This document shows positions 1 to 10,065 of a DNA stretch of 64,000 bases, in pieces (within the stretch, counting starts at the first letter, position 1; each line of letters begins with the position of its first letter). The translations under genes and the position numbers were made by a program. The DNA lies in contig OZ020592.1 of assembly GCA_963971535.1 (NCBI GenBank), positions 54,024,150 through 54,088,149 of the forward strand, written 5' to 3'. The stretch is from Notolepis coatsorum. Its lineage: Eukaryota > Chordata > Actinopteri > Aulopiformes > Paralepididae. The notes below the pieces were generated by a model that worked only from the letters and a program-made list of their open reading frames with translations, was not told where the DNA came from and ran no database searches.

Positions 1-78
1 AAGAACCCTCAGCTGGTCCCGCTGAGCCACCATCTCCTCCCGAATTTCCTCGTGGAACTCATCATTGGCTGGAGCTTC

Positions 79-342
79 TGTTACGAATGCAGGTAGGTTT
101 TAGAGTTCCAATAGTCGAGGAAGAAGGAGACGGAGAAGTGGTTGCTCTTCAAAACAAGTGTGTCCTCTTTATTGCGAGACACATAGAGCAGAATAGCAGT
201 ATACACAAAGGACGCCAGGCGTCAACTGAGAACAGAACTTAGAAGGATCAGCACTCGTTCAGGGAAGTCTGCTCGTAGGAATATCTGAAGCTCCAGCAGG
301 GAACAAGAGAACAGGAGTCATTATAAGGCCACATTCCTAACA
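79..342 (-). mobile_element. LTR candidate (Gypsy-like), running toward the left edge
   Basis: Read on the minus strand the segment starts TGTTAGGAATG and ends TTCGTAACA, so the ends are TGTTA and TAACA. A TTATAAT promoter-like box lies near the start and an AATAAA signal about 100 bases before the end, the order expected of U3-R-U5. The 78 bases beyond the end stay open in one frame rich in Glu and Gln, which could be the start of a gag region leaving the window, but no clear primer-binding site is seen. No matching target duplication is found, so it does not look like a solo LTR. Treated as a fossil LTR end. The family is not certain. Confidence 0.42.
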
Positions 343-669
343 TACCAAGGTATCAATTAGTGACAGCCAGAATGACAGCCAGTGACAGCATCCAGAGGTG
401 ACAGTCAATCAGTGCGAGACAGCAAACCAGATTTTTTTTTTAGTTTAGTTTAGTTTATTTGACAATTATTAAAATACATTACATGTTACAACAAGTCCTG
501 CATCCTAAAATTATCAAGGATAGCACAAAAAAGTCTTATTTCCATTGTGGTCCTTGGTGTCAGCAGCACATGGTATTTACATAAACATGTATTACACATA
601 TTACCATCAGCCTACAGTCAGGGCCGCCTGGGAGAAATGCGAGGCCCTGTGCGAGATGTAACGCGAGCC

Positions 670-713
670 CCCCCCCCCCCCCCCCCCCCAAGGTAAAAAA
701 AAAAAAAAAAAAA

Positions 714-766
<53 letters not shown>

Positions 767-775
767 TATATACAG
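670..775. repeat. Low-complexity C, A, TA and T tracts
   Basis: Runs of C (about 20), A (about 23), alternating TA and T follow one another inside the left end of the hAT element. A mirror-like A/T-rich block with AAAATAA steps occurs at 2618-2703 near the other end. Confidence 0.9.
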
Positions 776-887
776 TCAACATATTCTTAAATAATAGCGC
801 TGCCCGAGGCGGGGCATGATACAGTCAACATATAGCAAAAGAGAGAGCGAGAGAGAGCTCCCGTTCTACAGTCAATATACAGTGTAC

Positions 888-994
888 AGAGAGAGAGAGA
901 GAGAGAACATGTGTGTTTGTCATGTGTGTGTGTGTTAGAGAGAGACTAGAGCATGTATGACAGATTCAAAAGGACAAAGATCAACACTTAAATC

Positions 995-1062
<68 letters not shown>

Positions 1063-1312
1063 TGGAAAGAAATTGAAATGCTATTTGGCCCTAAACAGAG
1101 AGTACACAGTGGCAGAATACCTGAGCACTGTGACTGAAGATCCTTGAGCACAGCCTAGCCATCGAGAAAGGCCGCCATAGGCAGACTGTGTGTGTTAGAA
1201 AGAGAGAGAGAGAGAGAGAACATGTGTGTTTGTCATGTGTGTGTGTGTTAGAGAGAAACTAGAGCATGTATGACAGATTCAAAAGGACAAAGATCAACAC
1301 TTAAATCCAACA
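888..1312. repeat. Direct duplication with GA microsatellite (about 110-bp unit, twice)
   Basis: The block containing ACATGTGTGTTTGTCATG and GACAGATTCAAAAGGACAAA occurs at about 890-1000 and again at about 1205-1312. Between them lies a (GA)n array at 996-1059. Slippage on the GA tract is the likely origin. Confidence 0.85.
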
Positions 1313-2902
1313 AGAAGAGGGTATACCAGAGAAACCAAAGCAGCAAGGAGCCAATGGCCGACATCAGCTAAATAGGCTAGCCAGGTACTGTGACACCAGG
1401 CCACACACAGCTTTGGCCAATGGCCCAACGCTACCCAAGCTACACAAACGACCATTCACACACAGCACATGTCGTATCTCCAAATGTTGTGAAGTAGCAT
1501 ATGTTTTGCCTGGAAAAAAACATCGTTATTAACAAAACATTCGGGAGGGGAAGGAAGGAAGAGTGGGGTAATGTCATGACATTTTCATTAATCTTAGTTA
1601 CCTGCACGAGGTACGCAGGGCGAAAGGCCGCAACACAGGTCTCCACGTTGACGAAAGGCCTCTCGCTGGCGGGACAAAAAGCTATGGCCAGAGCCTTGTC
1701 ATGGTGCAGGCCCGACTACATCTTCTGTCAAAGGGCCTGCTATTCTCAAGGCTAACTGATAGCATCAAACGAACGTTCCCAGCTGACGCTAAACAGCTAA
1801 CTGGCTAACAGTTAGCTCAATCAGGCACCTGGCTGTACAGCCAGGTGCTCTCACCACCAGGCACACACCGTTAGCGTTAGCTACTAGTAGTATTAGCTAG
1901 TCGACCAGTTTGGCTCCAGAGAGAGAAAGAGAGATGTCAGGTCCACGGCGGGTATATAATCATAGGTTGACTCACGTCACTCACCATAACGCAGTATCAA
2001 CGTGGAAGGAGACTTTCTTGGCCCCACGGTGTAATTTCTTCTTCATCTTCTTCGAGTACTTTCCGGCAGACTGGACACCTTTCGGCGTATTGCTGCCTAA
2101 CAGATTTATCTGCTCACAAGTTCTCTTCTCCTTCTTTTGAAAAGACATCCACTCGCCTCGCCTCGCTCCTCTGGATAGGCCGTTAGCTAAGCTAGCTACT
2201 AGCCGACAGCATCATGGCTATCCCGACTGAACCACACGTTAGCACTCAATATTATAACGTAGCTAAAGCTAACTAGCTGTCCCTGTCTTTAGCCGGGATG
2301 GCTAGCCTGACTGAACTGTCTAACATGCAACAACTTTCATCTTCAGTCCATCTGCCGAACGATGTCCTCTTCACCTTGTCTGGGATAAACTCCAATGCTG
2401 CACGCGCGGAATAGTCAGACGCTTTAGAATAGTGTAACCCCTCCCCTCATTGAAACCAATGCCTGCTGCAGAGCACCAGAGCTCCAATAGTGACCCAGGT
2501 GCAGACCCAGGAACAAGTCATTCTACAAACGTGTCTAATGTGAAATATATAAGCATATAAGCAAAACTAGATTTTAGGTCTGTGATTAAAAAGGGCCTCG
2601 CGGGAAGGGGGGCCTCGCAAAAAAATAAAAAAAAAATAAAAAAAAAATAAAAAAAAATAATAAAAAAAAATAATAAAAAAATTTAATTTTTTTTTTTTTT
2701 TTTTGCGAGGCCCCCCTTCCCGCGAGGCCCTGTGCGACCGCACTGCTCGCACACCCCCTGAGGCGGCCCTGCCTACAGTATATTGCTAAAAATAGAATTA
2801 AAAAGTAAAATACAACATTATTAATAAAATATACAAATACAATATACAAAATGTACAGACACACTAAAACTACCCTACATTAAAAACCAGAACCTTCCTT
2901 AG

Positions 2903-4027
2903 TTACTCTGGGACATTTTCTAGGAGCCATTTCCTAACATTCACCTTGAAACTATACAGGTTCACGATCTGTTTGGTGGTCAAAGGCAACTCATTCCACT
3001 CCTGTGCTCCTTTGTGAGTAAATGAGCACTGTCCCATCTTTGTTCTACACCTTGGAGGATGCAGGTTTGCTATGCTAGATCTCGTTCTGTGGCTGTGTGA
3101 TTCACTAACACTAGGAAAATAGTTACTAAAATATTTGGGGGCCCTGTTATTTATTATTTTGTGTACCATGTTGAGCCTAAGCTGGGCTACTCTGGCCTCA
3201 ACTGGTAGCCAGTTGAGCTCCTGAAAATGTCTCCTCCCAACATGATCACAAGGTCCTAGGCCCATCACAACCCTGATCAGCTTATTCTGTGACACCTGTA
3301 GTTTCTTCTTTAATGAAGCTGACAGTCCCTCAAACCAGGCTACACTAGCATAATCAAAATGACACTGCACCAGGCTGTTGGCCAGTAGTCTAAGGCGTTC
3401 CCTGTCAAGAAGATTGGCCTTTCTAGCCAAAAACCTGGTGCGGGCATTTACCTTACCCAGCACCTGTAAGGCCATTCCCTCCCCCCCCAGACTGTCATCC
3501 AGCATACAGCCCAGGTACTTCACTGCCGTTCTTGCTGCTATAACCTCAGACCCTAATTCTACCTTGAGTTCAGGAGCCTTTTTTAATCTGGGCTTAGATC
3601 CGAACAAAATAGACTCTGTTTTGCCTAAGTGAAGTGATCGAGCCTATTGTCAGACAGCCAATTCCTGACCTTAGAGAGTTCCTCTCCTAGCCTTCTTTGG
3701 AGTGTACTCAGATCCTTATGGGAGATGAGCAAAGCTGAATCATCTGCAAATAAGAATAAATTACAAGAACATGCTTCTCTCATATCATTTATGTACAATA
3801 AAAATAGCAATGGTCCTAAAACACTTCCTTGCGGCACCCCACAAACTATTGGTTTGGCATTCGACAAAAAAACCATTGACCTCTACCCTCTGGTCCCTGT
3901 CTGTCAGATATGAGGCAATCCACTTTACAGCTGTATCATTCAGTCCCAGAGCTTTCAGTTTATTAAGCAGTAGACCATGATTTACTGTGTCAAAGGCTTT
4001 CTGAAGATCAAGTAGACCATTCCACAC
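2903..4027 (-). pseudogene. LINE reverse transcriptase, C-terminal half (broken)
   Basis: Three open pieces in different frames make up the domain: 3785-4027 (LQKAFDTVNH, motif A with its Asp), 3625-3876 (GVPQGSVLGPLLFLLYIND, motif B, and FADDS, the motif C catalytic pair) and 2903-3607 (the thumb and C-terminal region, including SFKYLG-like VKYLGCMLDD and WLPVEARVAQLRL). The last piece, 234 residues, ends naturally. The two frame changes lie near 3615 and 3800. Motif order and wording place it in the CR1/L2/Rex1 group, which makes the reverse transcriptase for target-primed integration. No function remains. Confidence 0.85.
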
Positions 4028-4109
4028 AGTTTCCCTTCATCCATCTCCTTTCTAATAAAATCAGTCAGATAAAGGAGGCATGAGTCTGTAGTGACATATA
4101 ATTAGTGCA

Positions 4110-4602
4110 CATCTTTTTTTTTTATCCACTTTTTCTCCCATTTTTCTATTTTTCTCCCATCCCAATTTTCATATCGTCCAATTCAACCCTCCCCTGTCTC
4201 CGAACGTTGTTTCTTGCCTCCCACAAGCCGGCTGCAATGTGGACTAAGTCATACATAGCACGAGTCCCCTCCGATACTCGAGGTAACAGCCGTCGCATCT
4301 TTTCACCTGCGCGGCTCGATCTTTCAGCGTCGGGGGTCTGGGCTTTGGAGGGGCCCCGCCCCCGTCGCTTCTTGATTCTACTGCACAGGCGCACCAACCG
4401 ACCTGTAGGAGTCGCTGTCCACAACGCCCGATCCCCACCCTTCAGTTTCCCTCCCCGTAATACGGCCAATGTGTATTACTGTGGACGACCAGCTAAACTG
4501 AAAGCAATGTGGAGAGCGGGGCTCAAACAGGAGGCATCCTGTTCGAGCCCAGTCTCCAGCATTCGTTGCGAGTGCCTTGCCCACTGCGCCACGTAGCCAC
4601 CC
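4110..4602 (-). mobile_element. tRNA-derived SINE, full length, with target duplication
   Basis: On the minus strand it opens with GGTGGCTACGTGGCGCAGTG, holding an A-box-like GTGGCGCAGTGGG, followed by the B-box-like CTGTTCGAGCCC. It ends in GGGATGGGAGAAAA and a poly-A stretch. It is flanked by TAATTAGTGCA at 4099-4109 and 4603-4613, an 11-bp target duplication. The same family occurs at 20928-21406, and related copies occur at 51070-52190 and 54640-54870. An apparent open frame of 163 codons across it is accidental. Confidence 0.92.
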
Positions 4603-4674
4603 TAATTAGTGCAAAACCTAACAACAGTGTGTAGTACTCCAGACAGACAGTAGGATTCTTAGGACAGAACCCTG

Positions 4675-5090
4675 AACGTTACAGGTAACACCCTAGACTT
4701 AGTGATGACAAGGCTGAACATTGATAAAGTATCAGTAATCAAATTACATATATCTGACCATCACTGTGTATTCTTCAATGCTAACCTAAACTTAACAGAG
4801 ACAAAAAAGGTAACCGTTGTAAAGCGAAGAGTACTAGATGACATCGCAGAAGAGAAGTTCTCAAACATCATGAGACAAACTGAACCATCCAGCCTGGACT
4901 GTTCTTTAAACTGCATGGTTGAACATCTCAACAACACCCTATCATATACACTGGATGCTGTCGCTCCATTAAAGGCAAAAGAAAAGTCAAGTGACAAAAT
5001 CTCCCCATGGTTAAATAATAGCAGTGTTGGTCAGACAAAGAGAATATGTAGAGCTGCTGAAACGAAAACCAGGTGGCCAAAAAGTTCCGG
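4675..5090 (+). pseudogene. L2 LINE fragment: end of endonuclease and linker to reverse transcriptase
   Basis: The frame at 4702-5130 reads ISDHHCVFFNANL (the SDH box that ends an L2 endonuclease domain), then DAVAPLKAKEKSS and SPWLNN, words found between the endonuclease and reverse transcriptase of L2 LINEs. The match fades near 5085 after RRICRAAE-like sequence (KRICRAAETKTRW), and GC-rich tandem repeats follow. No reverse transcriptase domain is attached, so this is a short piece cut at both ends. Confidence 0.8.
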
Positions 5091-5139
5091 CCCATTAATG
5101 GCCTGTATCCGGCAGGCCGGAAGAAATTAATCGGCCCAA

Positions 5140-5400
5140 GTCCGGTTGCCAGAATCGGCCAAGTAGGCGGCAATGACTGACTGGCCGATTCCAGCCCGAG
5201 TACACTGGGCCAGGTCCGGGGTTGCCGGAAGCGGTGAACGTCCGGAATTGGCGGAATCGGCCCAGTAGGCGGCAATGACTGACTGGCCGATTGCGGCCCG
5301 AGTACACTGGGCCAGGTCCGGGGTTGCCGGAAGCGGTGAACGTCCGGTTGCCTAAAGCAGCCCAGATGCGGCCCAAACACACTGGGCCAGGTCTGGTTGC
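5140..5400. repeat. GC-rich tandem repeat, about 118-bp unit, two copies and a partial third
   Basis: The words CGAGTACACTGGGCCAGGTC, GGTTGCCGGAAGCGGTGAAC and GGCGGCAATGACTGACTGG recur at a spacing of about 118 bases. Open frames of 109 and 150 codons on the minus strand arise from the repeat. Confidence 0.85.
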
Positions 5401-5428
5401 CCGAAGCCTAGCCGACACTGCCAATGCA

Positions 5429-5551
5429 ATACTGGTACTACACAGTAAATTCCGCAGAGTACATTTGACTCAAACTGAGTAAAGACATTTTACTCAGTTT
5501 GAGTGAAATGTACTCAGTTTGAGTCAGCGGAATTTACTGTGTACCCAGTAT
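5429..5551. mobile_element. Small foldback (MITE-like) element, 123 bp
   Basis: The segment begins ATACTGGTACTACACAG and ends CTGTGTACCCAGTAT, and nearly all of it can pair with itself. ACAGTAAATTCCGC at the left matches GCGGAATTTACTGT at the right, and ACTCAAACTGAGTAAA matches TTTACTCAGTTTGAGT at the centre. The right arm has one extra ACTCAAACTGAG block. No flanking duplication is clear. Confidence 0.8.
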
Positions 5552-6300
5552 TCTGCCAGAGCTACTCCACTATCTGCCTATGACCGTACATTACCGGAAA
5601 TACAGTAGGAAATGGTTGATTAGTAATACAATGCCACATATTTAAGGACCCTTCCCTTTACCAATTCAGTATTGGCATGTCCCTCATTGAAAAATTCAGA
5701 AGTTTACATGCTGTCTCCTACCTCACTGAAATATATTCTCAGTGTATGTGCACATTGTACACAATATACATCATTCTGCAGTGAAGCTCAAATATCAAGT
5801 AAAGTAACAATTACCCTCATACATGCTACTTTTTCCAGTTAAAAATGACAACTTGAATAGATATTTAAACATTTATTAACAAAAAATATCACATCCTCCT
5901 CTCTGAACCCAACGACAAAGCCTCCAATGAAATGAACCCATTGTTCCCCTGCAACAGCTTCTCCCACAGGGGATCTTTGATTAAACACCTGCTATCAGAA
6001 GAATATATACAGTCAGAAAAAAAGTTCACTGTTTACTACTTAAGCACTGTTTACTACATTTTTTTAAAGTACATTTAAAGGTAGAAACTTTGACTTTTAC
6101 TCAAGTGTGTACTTTCACTTAAACTTTCATGTTAGTCTAGCTTAGCAAATTTTGTTAGGAGAATTAATACAAAAACCGAGTGATATGGCCGTTCAGTTGT
6201 AAATGAAAGCCTGCATTTAGTAAGACGTTGTTTATAAATGTCTTTTGGTTTGGTTATGAATGAATGACAGCATCTCTATAGCACAGCTCTATTACTAGGA
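5552..6300. other. No gene or recognisable repeat seen
   Basis: AT-rich sequence without a convincing open frame, RNA gene or end of a mobile element on either strand. Confidence 0.6.
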
Positions 6301-6309
6301 CATAAAGTG

Positions 6310-6425
6310 CTTTGGAATGACTGCATACATCTTTCACAACGGGTGGCCCCAGCAGGAATCAAACCCCTAACTGTGACAGTGTTAGTGCCATGCTCGGAGT
6401 GCCAAGCACAAGACCCCAATGTTAT
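6310..6425 (-). mobile_element. Possible tRNA-derived SINE remnant
   Basis: On the minus strand GGGGTTTGATTCCTGCTGGG resembles a B-box with its T-arm, preceded by a TGGCACT-type stretch where an A-box could lie. The A-box is weak and no tail or target duplication was found. Confidence 0.3.
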
Positions 6426-6840
6426 GCGGAGCTCTGCTCATAGGCGGGCGGCTCGTGGCGTGGCTCGTAGTCCTGGTAGTCCTGGTTGTAGAAGCAACCG
6501 TCGCCCTCCATGGAGCCCCCGCTCCTCCCGCGTCACCCCAGCGAGGTGGCGGGTGGCGACCCTGACGGGGTGAGCCATGGTGGGGTGGCGGGGGGCCGGC
6601 AGGGTGCGGCCCCTGGCCCTGGGGGGGGGCTCCGGAGAAAAGCGCCAGGGGGCCGGGCCGGGAGGCGTGGGCATAGCCTTACGGACCACGGGGGAATAGG
6701 TGACTTGCACCACAGGGGAATAGGTGACGTGGGGGCGTGGCGTGGGTCTGGGGGAGTTGTCGCCGGCCCCGGCGAGGCGTGCTGGTCCCCGACGTGGAGG
6801 GGACGGGACTTCCACTCACCGAACTACTGCCCTACACGAA
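6423..6840 (-). other. GC-rich block, possible host exon (unrecognised)
   Basis: GC content jumps here compared with both flanks. On the minus strand one frame ends DYQDYEPRHEPPAYEQSSA then a stop at 6423-6425, preceded by SMEGDGCFYNQ. This looks like the tyrosine- and proline-rich C-terminus of a protein rather than noise. A second frame of 125 codons at 6438-6815 is proline-rich ([15 protein letters not shown]). No single frame runs through and no clean splice acceptor was identified. I do not recognise the protein. It could equally be a CpG-rich non-coding block. Confidence 0.2.
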
Positions 6841-6896
6841 AAGTGAAAAAGGCAAATAAAAAGAACGAACCACAAATTCAACGACAGAACGAAGAC

Positions 6897-6968
6897 AGAA
6901 GAGAAGAGGATGAGATAGAGAGAGAGATGGAGAGAGAGAGAAGAGAGAGAGAAGAGAGAGAAGGAAAG
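6897..6968. repeat. GA-rich simple repeat
   Basis: GAGAGAGA tracts with AAGAGGATG interruptions lie directly left of the giant foldback element. Confidence 0.9.
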
Positions 6969-7020
6969 CAAGATAACAAAATACAACAAGAGCCACAGTA
7001 TGGAAGCAAATGAGTGACAG

Positions 7021-7460
7021 AAGTATTTGAATTTGATCAGACACCGAATTTATAGCATTGAAAATAATTACTTTGAAAACATGTATCTGAATTTTTTTCA
7101 GACACCGAATTTATAGCATTGAAAATAATTACTTTGAAAACATGTATCTGAATTTGATCAGACACCGAATTTATAGCATTGAAAATAATTACTTTGAAAA
7201 CATGTATCTGAATTTTTTCAGACACCGAATTTATAGCATTGAAAATAATTACTTTGAAAACATGTATCTGATTTTTGAATTTTATCAGACACAGAATTTA
7301 TAGCATTGAAAATAATTACTTTGAAAACATGTATCTGAATTTTTTCAGACACCGAATTTATAGCATTGAAAATAATTACTTTGAAAACATGTATCTGAAT
7401 TTTTTCAGACACCGAATTTATAGCATTGAAAATAATTACTTGTATCATGTATCTGCATTT
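7021..7460. repeat. 60-bp minisatellite, outer left arm (about 7 units)
   Basis: Each unit contains ACACCGAATTTATAGCATTG, AAAATAATTACTTTGAAAAC and ATGTATCTGAATTT. The same unit occurs inverted in about four copies at 9790-10058. Arm lengths therefore differ, as expected if units are gained and lost by slippage. Open frames here are repeat artefacts. Confidence 0.92.
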
Positions 7461-7789
7461 TTTTGCTCCGAATTTACCTATGTGAAATAAAAATTCAATG
7501 TAAAAAAATTCGAATGCATAATAAAATTCAATGTAAAAAATTCGATGCATAATTGCGGTGTATAAAATTCAATGTAAAAAATTCGATCCATAATTGCGGT
7601 GTATAAAATTCAATGTAAAAAATTCGATACATAATTGCGGTGTATAAAATTCGATGTAAAAAACCATCATCCGGGCTACCCAGACAGGATAAGCAATCGA
7701 GCCTGGATGCAATCGAATTGACTTCTGGCCTATCACTGCACGGCTTTGTCAGTCATGTGATCACACCAACCCGGGAGAAATATGGCGGT

Positions 7790-8695
7790 ATATATACATA
7801 CGTTGGGGAGAGAATATACATACGGTGGGGAGGAGACTGTACATTAGGAGGGGGTGGGTGGGAGAGAAATATACATACGGTGGGGAGAGAATATATACAT
7901 ACGGTGGGGAGGAGACTGTACATTAGGAGGGGGTCGGAGAGAATATATACATACGGTGGGGAGGAGACTGTACATTAGGAGGGGGTGGGTGGGAGAGAAA
8001 TATACATATGGTGGGGAGAGAATATATACATACGGTGGGGAGGAGACTGTATATTAGGAGGGGGTGGGAGAGAAATATACATATGGTGGGGAGAGAATAT
8101 ATACATACGGTGGGGAGGAGACTGTACATTAGGAGGGGGTGGGAGAGAATATATACATACGGTGGGGAGAAGACTGTACATTAGGAGGGGGTGGGAGAGA
8201 AATATACATATTGGGGAGAGAATATATACATACGGTGGAAAGGAGACTGTACATTAGGAGGGGAATATACATATGGTGGGGAGAGAATATATACATACGG
8301 TGGGGAGGAGACTGTCTATTATATGTATATTTCTCTCCCACCCACCCCCTCCTAATGTACAGTCTCCTCCCCACCGTATGTATATATTCTCTCCCCATCA
8401 TATGTATATATTCTCTCCCCACCGTATGTATATTTCTCTCCCACCCACCCCCTCCTAATGTAGTCTCCTCCCCACCGCATGTATATATTCTCTCCCCACC
8501 ATATGTATATTTCTCTCCCACCCACCCCCTCCTAATGTAGTCTCCTCCCCACCGTATGTATATATTCTCTCCCCACCGTATGTATATTTCTCTCCCACCC
8601 CCTCCTAATGTACAGTCTCCTCCCCACCGTATGTATATATTCTCTCCCCACCGTATGTATATTTCTCTCCCCACCATATGTATATATACCGCCAT
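7790..8695. repeat. G-rich minisatellite in perfect head-to-head inverted arrangement
   Basis: Units read ATACATACGGTGGGGAG, GAGACTGTACATTAGGAGGG and GTGGGTGGGAGAGAAATATA. At about 8318 the orientation flips, and the reverse complement runs to 8695. Short GTGGGGAGAGAATATATACA sub-units alternate with longer ones. The G-rich strand changes over at the symmetry centre. The ACTGTACATTAGGAGGGGG word recurs at 11385, 12440, 15440 and 17915, in the (TCAA)n-tailed retroposon family. Confidence 0.92.
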
Positions 8696-8815
8696 CTTTC
8701 TCCCGGGTTGGTGTGATCACATGACTGACAAAGCCGTGCAGTGATAGGCCAGAAGTCAGTTCGATTGCATCCAGGCTCGATTGCTTATCCTGTCTGGGTA
8801 GCCCGGATGCGTGAA

Positions 8816-9590
8816 TACCAAACCAAGCCGCATTTATCGGAGACGCTCTCTGATTGGCCGACGCCTGTTTCTACACTGGTTAAGCTTAGGCACTCTTCGA
8901 AGTTGGTTAAGGTTAGAGTTTGTCTTAGTGCGTGACGGCAAGTTCTTTCGACGGTTAAGCTTAGGCACTCTTTCGAAGTTGGTTACGGTTAGAGTTTGTC
9001 TTAGAGAATGGCGATAGAACGCCAGGTAGTTTGCAGGCTGTTTGACGTGGAAATGGGCAAAGACACAGCTCGTCACGGATTGGGCAAACGCGTCAGTGGC
9101 CAATCAGAGAGCGTCAGTCAGTGCCAATCAGAGAGCGTCTCCGAGAAATGCGGCTTGGTTTGGTATACACGCAGCCCGGATGCGTGTATCCTTTCGGCAA
9201 CTGGCTTGTCCTTCCGCGTTCCCATTTGGCGCTCTGATTGGCCAGGTCATGTGACATGTGCGCCCAATAGCGTGTTTGCCCATTTCCGCGTCGAACAGCC
9301 TGCAAACTACCTGGCGTTCTATCGCCATGCTCTAAGACAAACTCTAACCTTAACCAACTTCGAAAGAGTGCCTAAGCTTAACCGTCGAAAGAACTTGCCG
9401 TCACGCTCTAAGACAAACTCTAACCTTAACCAACTTCAAAAGAGTGCCTAAGCTTAACCCTGCAAAAACTTGCCGTCCCACGATTGGCGCTCATGTCACA
9501 TGACCTGGCCAATCAGAGCGCCAAACGGGAACGCGGAAGGACAAGCCAGTTGCTGAAAGGATTCACGCAGCCCGGATGATGGTTTTTTAC
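8816..9590. repeat. Asymmetric core of the foldback with its own internal inverted repeats
   Basis: GGTTAGAGTTTGTCTTAG with ACGGTTAAGCTTAGGCACTC (about 8880-9005, itself twice in tandem) recurs inverted at about 9330-9460, again as a tandem pair. A second pair, CTCTGATTGGCCAGGTCATG near 9230, recurs inverted near 9500. The core therefore looks like a smaller foldback lying inside the larger one. Confidence 0.85.
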
Positions 9591-10065
9591 AACGAATTTT
9601 ATACACCGCAATTATGCATCGAATTTTTTATATAGAATTTTATACACCGCAATTATGCATCGAATTTTTTACATTGAATTTTATACACCGCAATTATGCA
9701 TCGAATTTTTTACATTGAATTTTATTATGCATTCGAATTTTTTACATTGAATTTTAAACACTGCATTTTTATTTCACATAAGGTAAATTCGGAGCAAAAA
9801 AATTCAGATACATGATTTTCAAAGTAATTCTTTTCAATGCTATAAATTCGGTGTCTGAAAAAAATCAGATACATGTTTTCAAAGTAATTATTTTCAATGC
9901 TATAAATTCGGTGTCTGAAAAAATTCAGATACACGTTTTCAAAGTAATTATTTTCAATGCTATAAATTCAATTCAGATACATGTTTTCAAAGTAATTATT
10001 TTCAATGCTATAAATTCGGTGTCTGATCAAATTCAAATAATTCTGTCACTCATTTGCTTCCATAC

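Larger units (their letters stand above)
619..2771. mobile_element. Non-autonomous hAT-type DNA transposon with 8-bp target duplication
   Basis: Both ends read CAGGGCCGCCT inward (11-bp terminal inverted repeats), and the element is flanked by an exact 8-bp direct repeat, CCTACAGT, at 611-618 and 2772-2779. Eight-base duplications and CAGGG-type ends are hallmarks of the hAT superfamily. Removing the element restores the LINE 3' UTR on either side. The 2153-bp interior holds poly-C, poly-A, TA and GA tracts, GTTAGC-rich sequence and no transposase-like open frame, so it needs a transposase from elsewhere. Subterminal words such as GCGAGGCCCTGTGCGA occur at both ends. Confidence 0.92.
431..4030 (-). 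mobile_element. LINE of the CR1/L2 (jockey) group, 5'-truncated, split by a hAT element
   Basis: Reverse transcriptase coding sequence runs on the minus strand from about 4027 to 2903. Its 3' UTR continues to about 2780, is interrupted by the hAT element at 619-2771, and resumes at 618-431. The 3' end carries AAACTAAACTAAACTAAA repeats before an A-rich tract, a usual LINE tail of short tandem repeats. The endonuclease half is missing, which fits 5' truncation during insertion. Several frame breaks in the coding part show it is dead. The hAT insertion is younger than the LINE. Confidence 0.85.
6999..10064. mobile_element. Giant foldback element, 3.07 kb, minisatellite-built arms
   Basis: The left end reads TATGGAAGCAAATGAGTGAC and the right end is its reverse complement. 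From outside in, the left arm holds 60-bp repeats (7021-7460), an ATTCGATGCATAATTGCGG repeat block (7470-7660), a unique block (7662-7790) and a 60-70-bp G-rich minisatellite (7790-8315). The right half repeats all of these inverted: the minisatellite at 8320-8690, the unique block at 8690-8816, the ATTCG block at 9590-9780 and the 60-bp repeats at 9790-10058. An extra core at 8816-9585 sits in the right arm only. CCACA lies next to both ends and may be a target duplication. The layout resembles Foldback-type elements. No transposase is seen. Confidence 0.8.

Noticed and set aside
4105-4596. 163-codon open frame on the plus strand
   Set aside because: Exactly covers the antisense of a tRNA-derived SINE with target duplications.
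7021-7460. Possible CRISPR-like array of regular 60-bp repeats
   Set aside because: Whole unit repeats without unique spacers, in eukaryotic DNA; it is a minisatellite arm of a foldback.
7640-8700. Frames of 112-188 codons in the foldback
   Set aside because: Repeat-derived and present on both strands because of the inverted symmetry.
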